Below, one piece after another: positions 1 to 9,241 of a stretch of DNA of 64,000 nt (positions are counted from its first letter, which is position 1; each line of letters opens with the position of its first letter). The stretch covers positions 372,001 through 436,000 of the forward strand of contig NZ_NNRI01000008.1 in the NCBI RefSeq assembly GCF_002270415.1, read 5' to 3'. Made by a program: the position numbers and the translations under genes. The notes beneath the pieces were generated by a model that was not told the DNA's origin, ran no database searches, and was given only the letters and a program-made list of their open reading frames with translations. Source of the DNA: Mesorhizobium sophorae (GTDB lineage Bacteria; Pseudomonadota; Alphaproteobacteria; Rhizobiales; Rhizobiaceae).

Positions 1-558
1 TGTCGTCCAGTGCGCCAGCGGATTGATGCGGATGCGCGGGCCCACCGCCTCGAACACAGGAAGCGTTGCCCGGGTCGAGGCCTGGAAGCGCTTGCGGCCG
101 GTGAACCAGGCGCGGAAAGGTGCAACGCCACGCGCCAGCGGCTCGACCTTGCGCACGTCGCAGCAGGCGTCGGTATTGCTCTGGTGCAGATTGCCCGTCG
201 GGTCGATCCGTTCGAGCGCTGCTTCTTCGGGCTTGATCACCCGGATGTTGGTCAGCCCGAAATCGGCGGCAAGCGCATCGCGATAGCTGAGCGTCTCCTC
301 GAAATGCTTGCCGGTGTCGAGGAAGATGACCGGCAGCGTCCGGTCGATCTTGGAAATCATGTGCAGCAGCACGGCCGAATCCGCGCCGAATGACGACACC
401 GCAGCGATCTCGTCGTTGAACAGTTCGCGGGCCGAGCGTTCGATGATCTCGAGCGGGGTCAGATGACCATAAAGCGCATCGAGCCCCGCCGCTTTCGCGG
501 CTATGCCGTGATCGACGACGTCGACGATCTGGTCAAGCGGCCTTGGCTTCGCCAGCAT
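1..558 (-). CDS. cysH: Assimilatory APS/PAPS reductase, 3' end cut by window edge
   Basis: Reads leftward off the window, so only the first 186 codons are present. The product reduces activated sulfate (APS or PAPS) to sulfite in cysteine biosynthesis, in the cytoplasm. The visible part has the PP-loop-like stretch SSFGADSAVLL near residue 45, the FLDTGKHF motif near residue 70, and a paired cysteine in DACCDVRKVEPL. That cysteine pair is typical of the [4Fe-4S] APS reductase branch; E. coli CysH lacks it. The second cysteine pair would lie outside the window. The start ATG lies inside the last codons of cysI (26 nt overlap) with AAGGAGG just upstream, so translation is probably coupled to cysI. 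Confidence 0.93.
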   Translation of the reverse strand, partial: MLAKPRPLDQIVDVVDHGIAAKAAGLDALYGHLTPLEIIERSARELFNDEIAAVSSFGADSAVLLHMISKIDRTLPVIFLDTGKHFEETLSYRDALAADFGLTNIRVIKPEEAALERIDPTGNLHQSNTDACCDVRKVEPLARGVAPFRAWFTGRKRFQASTRATLPVFEAVGPRIRINPLAHWTT

Positions 559-2203
559 AGAGCGCCTCCTTGAACGGCGCGGGACCGACTCGGCGGTAGG
601 CGTCGATGAATTTTTCTTGTGGGTTGAGCCGAAGGCCGAGATAGGTCTCGACGATCTGCTCGATGGCGTCGGTGATCTCTTCCGAGCTGAAGCCGCGGCC
701 GATGATCTCGCCGACCGACGTATTCTCGTCGGCCGAGCCGCCCAGCGTCACCTGATAGAGCTCGGAGCCCTTCTTCTCGACACCGAGGATGCCGATATGG
801 CCGACATGGTGATGGCCGCAGGCATTGATGCAGCCGGAAATCTTCAGCTTCAGTTCGCCGATCTCGCGCTGCCGCTCCAGCGAGGCGAAGCGGCGCGAGA
901 TTTCCTGCGCGATCGGGATCGAGCGCGCCGTCGCCAGCGCGCAATAGTCGAGGCCCGGGCAAGCGATGATGTCCGATATCAGGTTGGAGTTGGCCGTCGC
1001 CAGTCCGATGTCGACCAGTGCGTCATGGACCGCCTTGAGATCGGCGCGCGCCACATGCGGCAGGATCAGGTTCTGCTCATGGCTGACACGAAGCTCGTCG
1101 AAGGCGTATTTCTCGGCGATGTCGGCGACTGCTTCCATCTGGCTGTCGGAGGCATCGCCCGGCACCTCGCCGATGCCCTTCAGCGAAATGGTCACCGCCG
1201 CATAGTCGGGATGGCGGTGCGTCACCACGTTTTGGTCGAGCCAATCGGAAAAGCTCTTCGAATCGAGGCGCGCCAGCTTAATCGCTGCGTCGCCGTCCGG
1301 CCGATCGGTGAGCGCCGGAGGCGCGAAATAGGCCTGGATGGCGCGGATATCGGCATCCGGCAATTTCAGCTCGGCGTCCTTCAGTTCCTGCCACTCGGCC
1401 TCGACCTGGCGGGTGATTTCCTCGACGCCGGTCTCGTGGACAAGGATCTTGATGCGCGCCTTGTACTTGTTGTCGCGGCGGCCATAGAGGTTGTAAACGC
1501 GCAGGATCGCCGTGCAGTAGGACAGAAGGTCGGCTTCCGGCAGGAAGTCGCGGATCTTCCTGGCCACCATCGGGGTGCGGCCCTGGCCGCCGCCGATATA
1601 CACGGCGAAGCCGAGTTCGCCGGCAGCGTTCTTCTTCAGGTGCAGGCCGATGTCATGGGTCTGGATGGCGGCACGGTCGCGCTCGGCACCTGTCACCGCG
1701 ATCTTGAACTTGCGCGGCAGGAACGAAAATTCCGGATGCACCGACGACCACTGGCGCAGGATTTCGGCATAGGGGCGCGGATCGGCGACCTCGTCGGCGG
1801 CGGCACCGGCGAAATGGTCGGCGGTGACATTGCGGATGCAGTTGCCGCTGGTCTGGATGGCATGCATCTCGACACTTGCCAGATCCGCCAGGATCGCCGG
1901 AATATCCGACAGCGCCGGCCAGTTGAACTGGATGTTCTGGCGCGTGGTGAAATGGCCGTAGCCCTTGTCATATTTGCGGGCGATGTGGCCGAGCATGCGC
2001 AACTGCTTGCCGTTCAGCGTGCCATAGGGCACCGCGATGCGCAGCATGTAGGCGTGCAGCTGAAGATAGACGCCGTTCATCAACCTCAGCGGCCGGAACT
2101 GGTCTTCGGTGATTTCGCCGGCAAGGCGGCGCTGGACCTGGTCGCTGAACTCGGCGACGCGGGCCTGGACAAAATCGTGGTCGAACTCATCGTAACGGTA
2201 CAT
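533..2203 (-). CDS. cysI: Sulfite reductase hemoprotein (nitrite/sulfite reductase family)
   Basis: 556 residues, the usual size for this family. It carries out the six-electron reduction of sulfite to sulfide for cysteine synthesis, using siroheme and a [4Fe-4S] cluster. The cluster/siroheme ligands are visible in the C-terminal third as CPGLDYC and, about 45 residues on, SGCINACGHHH. The N-terminal half has the ferredoxin-like repeat with GHFTTRQNIQ and the substrate-side arginines. It lies downstream of the siroheme synthase gene and overlaps cysH, so cofactor and apoenzyme are co-expressed. Family members also reduce nitrite; the cysH/cysG neighbours make sulfite the likely substrate. Confidence 0.94.
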   Translation of the reverse strand: MYRYDEFDHDFVQARVAEFSDQVQRRLAGEITEDQFRPLRLMNGVYLQLHAYMLRIAVPYGTLNGKQLRMLGHIARKYDKGYGHFTTRQNIQFNWPALSDIPAILADLASVEMHAIQTSGNCIRNVTADHFAGAAADEVADPRPYAEILRQWSSVHPEFSFLPRKFKIAVTGAERDRAAIQTHDIGLHLKKNAAGELGFAVYIGGGQGRTPMVARKIRDFLPEADLLSYCTAILRVYNLYGRRDNKYKARIKILVHETGVEEITRQVEAEWQELKDAELKLPDADIRAIQAYFAPPALTDRPDGDAAIKLARLDSKSFSDWLDQNVVTHRHPDYAAVTISLKGIGEVPGDASDSQMEAVADIAEKYAFDELRVSHEQNLILPHVARADLKAVHDALVDIGLATANSNLISDIIACPGLDYCALATARSIPIAQEISRRFASLERQREIGELKLKISGCINACGHHHVGHIGILGVEKKGSELYQVTLGGSADENTSVGEIIGRGFSSEEITDAIEQIVETYLGLRLNPQEKFIDAYRRVGPAPFKEALYAGEAKAA

Positions 2204-2245
2204 GCTTCGTCTTTCAGGGCGCGTCCGCCCATGCCTGGTGTCTTG

Positions 2246-2551
2246 TTAAGCTGCCCGAGTCGCCTGCTTGGCAGCCTGCTTGCCGAGATCGTTGCGGATG
2301 GTCGGGCCGGCGGCGCGGATCTTCTCGCGCAACCGCACCGGCTCGACGATGCCGTTAACGACATCGGCGTCGATCAAATTGACGTCGACCACTTCGTTGT
2401 CGGCATAGGCCTTGGCGCCGATCGCCTCCAGCCGATCCTCGGCCGCCTTGTCGTGCGCGAGGTCGGCATGGTCTACCGTCTCGGCCCAGCCGCCATCGGC
2501 ATACCAGACGGCAATGCCATCACTAAGGCGGTTGGCGGTCAGTATCTTCAT
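2246..2551 (-). CDS. DUF2849 family protein of the cys operon
   Basis: 101 residues, with no signal peptide or membrane segment. It matches the small DUF2849 family, found almost only between cysG and cysI in alphaproteobacteria. Visible features are an N-terminal beta strand (MKILTANRLSDGIAVW) and a helical charged centre. Its ATG overlaps the cysG stop in an ATGA arrangement, which indicates translational coupling. The function is not known. From its position, a role in siroheme delivery or sulfite reductase assembly or electron transfer is a reasonable inference only. Confidence 0.85.
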   Translation of the reverse strand: MKILTANRLSDGIAVWYADGGWAETVDHADLAHDKAAEDRLEAIGAKAYADNEVVDVNLIDADVVNGIVEPVRLREKIRAAGPTIRNDLGKQAAKQATRAA

Positions 2552-3999
2552 TGCTGAACTCCCTCAGTGGCAGCTGCGGACACGCCTGCATGCCTGTGAG
2601 CCGCAAGCGGCTCGGACCGTTCAAAGTTGGCGCCGGCAACCGCATCGCCGATAATCGTCATGACCGGGCCGGAAAGATCGGCACGCGCTTCCAGCGACGG
2701 CAGGTCGGCAAGCGTGCCGTGGAAGCGGCGGCGATTGGCGAGGCTGGCATTCTCGACCACGGCCACCGCCGTGTCGGGCGACAGACCGGCCTCGATCAGC
2801 CGCCCGGCAACCTCGGCCGCCACCGAGCGGCCCATATAGACGGCGACGGTCGCCCCCGAAATGGCAAGCTTGGCCCAATCGGGCAGCGAATTGCCCTTGA
2901 GGTCGTGGCCGGTCGTGAACACCATCGACGAGGAAACGCCGCGCAAGGTCAGCGGCAATTCGAAATCGGCGGCGGCGGCGAAAGCTGCGGTAACACCCGG
3001 AACCACCTCATAGGCGATGCCGGCATCACGCAGTGCTGCCATCTCCTCGCCGGCCCGACCGAACACCAGCGGATCGCCCGACTTCAGCCGCACGACACGC
3101 TTGCCTTGGCGCCCAAGCTCGACCAGCAGCGCATTGATCTCGGCCTGGCTCTTGGTGTGGCAGCCCTTGCGTTTGCCGACCGGCAGGCGCTCGGCATCGC
3201 GACGTCCCATGGCGACGACCGCTTCCGGCACCAGCGCATCATGGACAATGACATCGGCTTCCATCAGCAGGCGGTGGGCGCGCAAGGTCAAAAGATCCTC
3301 GGCGCCCGGACCGGCACCGACGAGCGCGATATGGCCCGACGTAGGCGTGTTTGAAAGCAGAAGGTCGACGGCGGCGTCATGCGCCTGCGACAGCTGGCCG
3401 GCATCCACCGCATGGGCAGGCGCGCCGCCGAAAAAGTCGCTCCAGAAGCGGCGACGGGCGTTGCCTTTCGGCAGCAGCTTCTCGGCAGCACCGCGAAACG
3501 ACGCGGCAAGCGTTGCCAGCGGGCCAAGCGACGGCGACAGCAGCTGGTCGATGCGGCTACGCAGCATCTGGGCAAGCACCGGGCCTGCCCCTTCCGTGCC
3601 GATGGCGATGGCGACCGGCGCGCGGTTGACCAGCGCCGGGGTGAAGAAATCACAGAGTTCCGGCCGGTCGACCGCATTGACCGGGATCCCCAGACGGCGC
3701 GCGTCCGCGGCCACGCGGCGGTCGAGTTCCTCGTCGCCGCTGGCGGCAAACACCATGACCGCGCCTTCGAGCTGCGACGCGTCGTATGTGGCGGCCACAT
3801 GGTTCGCGCCAGCCTGAACGATGAAGGCCAACAGATCGGGCTCGGCGTGTTCGGAAATGATGCGCAGGAGCGCGCTCGATTGCCCGATCAGCCGCGCCTT
3901 GGCCAGCGCCTCGTCGCCGCCGCCGACGATGGCCGCGGTTTGCCCCTCGACCCGCAGGAAGACGGGGAAGGCATTGAGCTTGGGAACAGTGTGCGGCAT
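2548..3999 (-). CDS. cysG: Siroheme synthase (dehydrogenase/ferrochelatase-methyltransferase fusion)
   Basis: 483 residues. The N-terminal ~200 residues form the NAD-dependent precorrin-2 dehydrogenase/sirohydrochlorin ferrochelatase module (IVGGGDEALAKAR, and NAVDRPELCDFFTPA). The C-terminal ~250 residues are uroporphyrinogen-III methyltransferase, with GAGPGAEDLLTLRAHRLL and RLKSGDPLVFGRAGEE. It makes the siroheme needed by CysI, encoded two genes downstream. An in-frame extension reaches 4146, but the ATG at 3999 (MPHTVPKLNAFPVFL) fits the family start and leaves the upstream inverted repeat in noncoding DNA. The stop overlaps the next gene's start. Confidence 0.93.
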   Translation of the reverse strand: MPHTVPKLNAFPVFLRVEGQTAAIVGGGDEALAKARLIGQSSALLRIISEHAEPDLLAFIVQAGANHVAATYDASQLEGAVMVFAASGDEELDRRVAADARRLGIPVNAVDRPELCDFFTPALVNRAPVAIAIGTEGAGPVLAQMLRSRIDQLLSPSLGPLATLAASFRGAAEKLLPKGNARRRFWSDFFGGAPAHAVDAGQLSQAHDAAVDLLLSNTPTSGHIALVGAGPGAEDLLTLRAHRLLMEADVIVHDALVPEAVVAMGRRDAERLPVGKRKGCHTKSQAEINALLVELGRQGKRVVRLKSGDPLVFGRAGEEMAALRDAGIAYEVVPGVTAAFAAAADFELPLTLRGVSSSMVFTTGHDLKGNSLPDWAKLAISGATVAVYMGRSVAAEVAGRLIEAGLSPDTAVAVVENASLANRRRFHGTLADLPSLEARADLSGPVMTIIGDAVAGANFERSEPLAAHRHAGVSAAATEGVQQ

Positions 4000-4235
4000 G
4001 GACGCGAGCGGAATCCTGAACGGGCCTGCAGTTCTACGCGCAGGCGCGAAAAACCAGAAGGAACGCACTCGCGCATCGCTTGTCGGGATGCAATCGCTTT
4101 TCTGAAAGCCTGTCGGCCAAGAGAAAAATATTCCTCGTTGGCACATGGAGCGGATTCAAGCTGCTGCCGCAGGCCTGGATTTGCGCCTCTTTTAGCGCCC
4201 AACGAAAAATACCGCAAAACAGTTTTTTCTAAATT

Positions 4236-4250
4236 CTACTAATTTAGTAG
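4236..4250. promoter_or_regulatory. Perfect inverted repeat upstream of cysG, candidate operator
   Basis: CTACTAA and TTAGTAG form 7-bp perfect arms around a single T, in an AT-rich patch (roughly 4205-4255) of the otherwise GC-rich divergent cysG/antiporter spacer. It sits about 240 bp upstream of the chosen cysG ATG. The symmetry and position suggest a repressor or activator site for the cys operon. An Rrf2- or other sulfur-responsive regulator is inferred, not shown. The rest of the 4000-4486 spacer contains no gene that I can support. Confidence 0.55.
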
Positions 4251-4486
4251 ATTAAGGCCGCCCGCACCAAAACCCATGCAGGGCAGCAAAATCGCTGCCC
4301 TTTTCGATCAGGCGGTGACATGATCTGCGTGAATTCTGACGGCTATTTGTTTTCTGCGCCTCTCGCCGTCGATTTCGCGCGCTTGCGGGTTGCATCGTCG
4401 ACACCCCTTCCACCATATTGCAAACAGGCGGCGGCTTCGGGCGGCGCACATCCTACATTTCCGGTTTGAAAGGCGCTCCATAGACA

Positions 4487-6274
4487 ATGCCGCATGACAC
4501 GCCCCTTATCGCCACCATCGTCGCCGGTCTGGGGCTGGCTTTCGTCTTCGGGGCTCTCGCCAACCGCTTCCGCATTCCGCCACTGGTCGGCTATCTCGTA
4601 GCCGGCGTGCTGGTCGGGCCGAACACGCCCGGCTTCGTCGCCGATGCCGGCCTTGCCAATGAGCTCGCCGAAATCGGCGTCATCCTGCTGATGTTCGGCG
4701 TCGGCCTGCACTTCTCGCTTAAGGATTTGCTGTCGGTGCGCGCCATCGCCGTGCCCGGCGCCATAGTCCAGATCGGCTTTGCCACCGCGCTCGGCGCCGG
4801 GCTGTCCTGGATGCTCGGCTGGTCGATGGGCGCGGGCCTGGTTTTCGGCCTGGCGCTTTCGGTCGCCTCGACCGTGGTTCTGCTGCGCGCCTTGCAAGAG
4901 CGGCGGATGATCGAGACCGAGCGCGGCCGCATCGCCGTCGGCTGGCTGATCGTCGAGGATCTGGCCATGGTGCTGGCGCTGGTGCTGCTGCCGGCCCTTG
5001 CCGGCGTGCTCGGCGGCCAGGAGCAGGCGGACACCCATGTGAGCGGCGTGCTGTCGCTGCCGGCCAGCTACGGCATCTGGGGCGTCGTTGGCATCACGCT
5101 GGCCAAGGTCGCCGCCTTCGTCGTCGTCATGCTTGTCGTCGGCCGCCGGGTCATCCCATGGATCCTCCACTATGTCGCCCACACCGGCTCGCGCGAACTG
5201 TTCCGGCTCGCCGTGCTGGCCATTGCGCTTGGCGTCGCCTTTGGCGCGGCCAAGCTGTTCGGGGTTTCGCTGGCGCTGGGCGCCTTCTTTGCCGGCATGA
5301 TCATGAGCGAGTCCGAGCTCAGCCATCGCGCCGCCGAGGAATCGCTGCCGCTGCGCGATGCCTTTTCCGTGCTGTTCTTCGTTTCGGTTGGCATGCTGTT
5401 CGATCCGTTCAGCCTGATCAGCAATGGCTGGCCGATCCTGGCGACGCTCGCCATCATCGTCATCGGCAAATCGCTGGCGGCATTCGTCATCGTCATTGCC
5501 TTCGGCTATCCGCTGGCCACGGCGCTGATGATTTCGGCAAGCCTGGCCCAGATCGGCGAGTTTTCCTTCATCCTGGCCGAACTCGGCGTCGGGCTGAAGC
5601 TATTGCCCGAACAGGGCCGCGACCTGATCCTGGCCGGCGCCATCCTGTCGATCGTCCTCAACCCGCTGATGTTCCTGGCCATCGACTGGATGAAACCATG
5701 GCTTGAAGCCCGCGCCGCCAGGACGGCGCCGCCAGTCGAGACAAAGCCGCTCGGTCCGGCGACGGAACCCGGTCAGGTGGCCTCGGTCGCGGCGACGACC
5801 AACAGGGAAGATGGGCCGCCGCCCAGGACAACCCTCGCCAACCACGCCATCCTGATCGGCTATGGCCGTGTCGGCAGCCTCGTCGGCGCGGCGCTGAAAG
5901 AGGCGGCCCTGCCCTTCCTCGTCATCGAGGATGCCGACAAGACGCTGGCCAGGCTGAAGGCCGACGGCATCGAGACCGTGTCCGGCAATGCGGCGAATGC
6001 CGAAGTGTTCGCCGCCGCCAATCCTGAAGGCGCCAGGCGGCTGATCCTGGCCATCCCCAATGCCTTCGAGGCCGGCCAGATCGTGCTGCGGGCGCGGGCC
6101 GCCAACCCCGGCATCAACGTCATCGCCCGCGCCCATTCCGACGCCGAGGTCGAGCATCTCAAGGGGCTCGGCGCCGACACGGTCATCATGGGCGAGCGCG
6201 AGATCGCCCGCGGCATCGTCGAAGAGGTGCTTGGGCACAAGCCACCAGAGGCCTCTGAACCGTCCGCTGCCTGA
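4487..6274 (+). CDS. ybaL: YbaL/KefB-type cation:proton antiporter with TrkA-N domain
   Basis: 595 residues. The first ~400 are a CPA2 antiporter core of about 12 hydrophobic segments, beginning MPHDTPLIATIVAGL and including RFRIPPLVGYLVAGVLVGP and ILLMFGVGLHFSLKDL, very close to E. coli YbaL. A linker rich in Pro/Thr leads to a Rossmann TrkA-N domain near residue 450 (HAILIGYGRVGSLVG) that would bind nucleotide and gate transport. It acts in the inner membrane in K+/H+ exchange and pH or electrophile stress. It is divergent from the cys operon and looks monocistronic. The ion specificity is inferred from the family. Confidence 0.9.
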   Translation: MPHDTPLIATIVAGLGLAFVFGALANRFRIPPLVGYLVAGVLVGPNTPGFVADAGLANELAEIGVILLMFGVGLHFSLKDLLSVRAIAVPGAIVQIGFATALGAGLSWMLGWSMGAGLVFGLALSVASTVVLLRALQERRMIETERGRIAVGWLIVEDLAMVLALVLLPALAGVLGGQEQADTHVSGVLSLPASYGIWGVVGITLAKVAAFVVVMLVVGRRVIPWILHYVAHTGSRELFRLAVLAIALGVAFGAAKLFGVSLALGAFFAGMIMSESELSHRAAEESLPLRDAFSVLFFVSVGMLFDPFSLISNGWPILATLAIIVIGKSLAAFVIVIAFGYPLATALMISASLAQIGEFSFILAELGVGLKLLPEQGRDLILAGAILSIVLNPLMFLAIDWMKPWLEARAARTAPPVETKPLGPATEPGQVASVAATTNREDGPPPRTTLANHAILIGYGRVGSLVGAALKEAALPFLVIEDADKTLARLKADGIETVSGNAANAEVFAAANPEGARRLILAIPNAFEAGQIVLRARAANPGINVIARAHSDAEVEHLKGLGADTVIMGEREIARGIVEEVLGHKPPEASEPSAA

Positions 6275-6366
6275 GCCGATCCAGAACGATTACGGTTCGC
6301 GACTGGCCGATGGCCGGCGACAGATTGCATCTGTCGACCTCGAGCGTCCGCCCTCAATCGAATTGA

Positions 6367-7176
6367 TCACGCAACGAATGCTGAGCCGCCATTCTGCGCA
6401 ACGCTGCTGAGATACTGTGCAGGCGGCTTGCCCAGCGCCTTCTTGAACATGGTGATGAAGGCCGTGACGGACTCATAGCCGAGATCTGCCGAGACCTGCT
6501 GCACGCTTGCGCCAGAGGCCAGTTCCCGTATCGCGACGATCAGATGCAGTTGCTGGCGCCAGCGTCCGAAGCTCAGGCCCGTCTCTCTCACCACCAGGCG
6601 AGCCAGGCTGCTCTCGCTGAGAGCGACACGCCTGGCCCATTCGGCCAGATTGCTGCGGTCGGCAGGATTCTCGGCCAAGGCATCGACGATCCGCCTCAAG
6701 CGCGGCTCTGACGATATCGGCATATGCAGCTGCTGGACAGGCATGCGCGGCAGCTCGCTCAGCAGAACCGTCGTCAGCACGGCCTTCCGTGAATCGTCGT
6801 CCTGCCCGTGATCGGCCAGCTCGACGATCAGTTCGCGCAGCAGCGGCGAGATCGACAGCGTGCAGCACCGGTCCGGCAGATCAGCGGCTCCCGGCTCGAT
6901 GTACACGAAGAAAATCCGGGCGTTGGCGGTGGCGATGTTGCTGTGCTCCATATCGCCGGGGATCCACACGCCGCAATGCGGCGGCACCATCCACAGGCCG
7001 CTGGGGACACGGCAGGTGACGCCGCCACCGAGCGCGAAGACAAGCTGGCCTTTGCGGTGCCAATGGGAGGGGACCTCAGCCCTGGTCTCGGTGACGTCGA
7101 CGCGCACGGCAATCATCGGCTCGGAAAGCGCATCCACATCGAAATCGAGCCAGGGGTAGCGGAGGGGCTGTCTCAT
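6367..7176 (-). CDS. AraC family transcriptional regulator
   Basis: 269 residues: an N-terminal cupin sensor (HWHRKGQLVFALGGGV, WIPGDMEHS) followed by a two-helix-turn-helix AraC DNA-binding domain from about residue 165 (RVALSESSLARLV and VSADLGYESVTAFITMFKKALGKPPAQY). This layout is that of the NimR/YdhB-like AraC group. It is divergently transcribed from the quinone oxidoreductase gene at 7380, with 203 bp between them, so it probably controls that gene and itself. No ligand can be read from the sequence. It converges on the antiporter gene. Confidence 0.88.
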   Translation of the reverse strand: MRQPLRYPWLDFDVDALSEPMIAVRVDVTETRAEVPSHWHRKGQLVFALGGGVTCRVPSGLWMVPPHCGVWIPGDMEHSNIATANARIFFVYIEPGAADLPDRCCTLSISPLLRELIVELADHGQDDDSRKAVLTTVLLSELPRMPVQQLHMPISSEPRLRRIVDALAENPADRSNLAEWARRVALSESSLARLVVRETGLSFGRWRQQLHLIVAIRELASGASVQQVSADLGYESVTAFITMFKKALGKPPAQYLSSVAQNGGSAFVA

Positions 7177-7379
7177 GATTGACTGTTTTTAGCGATCAAT
7201 TGCTTTGATATCTAAATTATTCGAAGGGGAAAGTCGATAGGTTTCGGCTTGTGAATGAGCCCGCCTGGGCGCGGGTACAGGTTCTTCAAACGGCCGCGTC
7301 TGCCAACCGGCAAGACCAAGGCATAGGCAGCCGCCCCCGAAAGGCTATGCGTCCACCACGCAGCAATGAGGTATGAACT

Positions 7380-8300
7380 ATGCTCGCCTTGGTCATCTCT
7401 CCAGATAGCGCCACCCGGCTGAAGCTCTTAGAGCTCGACGAGCCTCAACCGGCCTCTAACGAGGCGCTTGTCTCGGTCCACGCAACTTCGTTGAACCGGG
7501 GTGAACTGCGCCTGCTCGCCATACGTTCAGCCGGCTGGATACCCGGCCAGGATATCGTCGGGGTTGTCGAATGCTCGGCAGCCGATGGCTCCGGGCCAGC
7601 CGCGGGCGCCCGGGTTGCGGCTTTGGTCGACCAGGCCGGTTGGGCCGAACGTGTCGCCGTTTCAACCGACCGTCTCGCCGTCCTGCCGGACGAGGTCAGC
7701 TTCGCCTCCGCCGCCACGCTTCCGGTCGCGGGCACAACGGCGCTCAGGACCCTGCGCCATGGCGGTGACCTGGCGGGCCAGCAGGTCCTGATCACCGGCG
7801 CAAGCGGTGCGGTCGGTCGTTTCCAGGTCCAGATCGCCCGCGAACAGGGCGCGTTCGTGACCGCGGTCGCAGCCTCCCGGCACGACGAGGATCTCCGCAA
7901 CCTTGGAGCCGGGCAGGTGGTCGAGTCGATCGAGCGGGCTGAAGGGCTGTTTTCGCTGATCACCGAATCAGTCGGCGGCGAGAGCCTCGCACACGCGATC
8001 GAACGCGTCGCACCCGGCGGGACCATCGTCATGTTCGGCTCCAGCAGCGGCGAACTCACGCCCATTGGATTTCGCCAGTTCGTTCCGGGTCACGAGGGGG
8101 CGAGGCTTCAGACTTTCGCCTACTACACTTCCGGCTCAGGCATTGGCGCGGATATCGCCTCGCTGCTCACCATGGTCGCGGCGGGTCGGCTCGAAACGCG
8201 CGTGGTCTTGACCATGCCGTGGACAGACGTCGCCCAAGCCCTCGACGCACTGCGACAGCGCAGCATCAGCGGCAAGGCTGTTCTCACCATAACCGGATGA
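7380..8300 (+). CDS. Zinc-independent quinone oxidoreductase-like MDR enzyme
   Basis: 306 residues of the medium-chain dehydrogenase/reductase superfamily. The N-terminal GroES-like fold includes ATSLNRGELRLL and GQDIVGVVE. The Rossmann part has LITGASGAVGRFQVQIA near residue 140. The catalytic and structural zinc cysteines of alcohol dehydrogenases are absent, which fits the NADPH:quinone reductase or enoyl reductase branch. It is divergent from, and probably regulated by, the AraC gene at 6367-7176. A role in detoxifying quinones or reactive carbonyls is inferred from the family. The stop is followed at once by an intergenic repeat. Confidence 0.87.
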   Translation: MLALVISPDSATRLKLLELDEPQPASNEALVSVHATSLNRGELRLLAIRSAGWIPGQDIVGVVECSAADGSGPAAGARVAALVDQAGWAERVAVSTDRLAVLPDEVSFASAATLPVAGTTALRTLRHGGDLAGQQVLITGASGAVGRFQVQIAREQGAFVTAVAASRHDEDLRNLGAGQVVESIERAEGLFSLITESVGGESLAHAIERVAPGGTIVMFGSSSGELTPIGFRQFVPGHEGARLQTFAYYTSGSGIGADIASLLTMVAAGRLETRVVLTMPWTDVAQALDALRQRSISGKAVLTITG

Positions 8301-8304
8301 GTTG

Positions 8305-8362
8305 GAGCAATTCCAGGAAAAGTGTGAAGCGGTTTTCCGTCCGGAATGGCGTCAAAACAAAG
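8305..8362. repeat. Intergenic palindromic repeat, copy A
   Basis: Begins GAGCAATTCCAGGAAAAGTG and can fold through GGAAAA/TTTTCC and TTCC/GGAA pairings. The first ~35 bp are nearly identical to 55445-55480 and, inverted, to 49284-49250. It lies in the short space between two converging genes. It looks like a dispersed noncoding repeat family that may double as a transcription end. Confidence 0.8.
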
Positions 8363-8374
8363 AAATCGACCCAC

Positions 8375-9127
8375 TCACACGTGCTGGCCGCCATTGATGT
8401 GGATTTCCGAGCCGGTCACGTAGGACGCCTGCTGCGAGCACAGGAAGAAGATGATGTCGGCGACTTCCGCCGTGGTGCCAAGGCGCCTGAGCGGGATCGT
8501 CTCGACGATCTTGTCCGTGCCCGGCGACAGGATCGCGGTGTCGATCTCGCCCGGCGCAATGGCGTTGACACGAATGCCGTGCGGGCCGAAATCATGCGCC
8601 ATCTCGCGCGTCAGCGAGCCGAGTGCCGCCTTCGATGTCGCATAGGCGGTGCCGGCGAACGGATGCACGCGCGTGCCGGCGATCGAAGTGACGTTGACGA
8701 TCGAGCCCTTGGCCGCTGCCAATTCCTTGAACAGGCCGCGCGCCAGCATGATCGGCGCGAAGAAATTGACCTGGAACACGTCGCGCCAGACATGCATTGG
8801 CGTGTCGATCGAGTCCATCCGGCTGTTGCCGTCCTTAAGCTTCGGCGAAATGCCGGCATTGTTGACCAGCGCGTGCAGCTGGCCGCCATGCGACTCCAGC
8901 CGGTGGCGGATTTCCGACACCGCGATGCCGACATCTTCCTGGTCGGCGAGATCGACTTTGATGTGGTCTTCCGGCCCGGCCGGCCACGGGCAATCCTCGG
9001 CAAAGGCCTGCCTCGAACAGGTGATGACGCGCCAGCCCTCGCGCGAAAAGCGCTTGACCGTGGCGTGACCGATGCCGCGGCTGGCGCCGGTCAGCACGAT
9101 GGTTTTTCGGGTGTCGAGTTCAGCCAT
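8375..9127 (-). CDS. SDR family NAD(P)-dependent oxidoreductase
   Basis: 250 residues, a classical short-chain dehydrogenase: cofactor motif TGASRGIG at residues 14-21, NNAG near residue 89, and the catalytic YATSK (YxxxK) near residue 162, with a preceding Ser in VNVTSIAG. The C-terminus ends in GSEIHINGGQHV, as in FabG-like enzymes. The substrate cannot be told from sequence. No operon partner is evident: the upstream gene lies 114 bp away on the same strand and the downstream neighbour is convergent across repeat copy A. Confidence 0.88.
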   Translation of the reverse strand: MAELDTRKTIVLTGASRGIGHATVKRFSREGWRVITCSRQAFAEDCPWPAGPEDHIKVDLADQEDVGIAVSEIRHRLESHGGQLHALVNNAGISPKLKDGNSRMDSIDTPMHVWRDVFQVNFFAPIMLARGLFKELAAAKGSIVNVTSIAGTRVHPFAGTAYATSKAALGSLTREMAHDFGPHGIRVNAIAPGEIDTAILSPGTDKIVETIPLRRLGTTAEVADIIFFLCSQQASYVTGSEIHINGGQHV

Positions 9128-9241
9128 TTTGGGTCTCCAGTCGGCAGATGTAGCCGAATGCCGCCGACGTAGCGAGAGGCCGAAATGTCACCATTCGACC
9201 GGACATGAGACCCGGAAGCCGACAGGCCAGCGTCCTTCTCG

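Noticed and set aside
617..2557. Long plus-strand frame of 646 codons opposite cysI
   Set aside because: It mirrors cysI, which has clear siroheme/cluster motifs; the frame is a GC-rich antisense shadow without recognisable domains.
7177..7379. Operator for the AraC regulator (ATCAA/TTGAT arms near 7195)
   Set aside because: Arms of only five bases in AT-rich DNA; could easily be chance.
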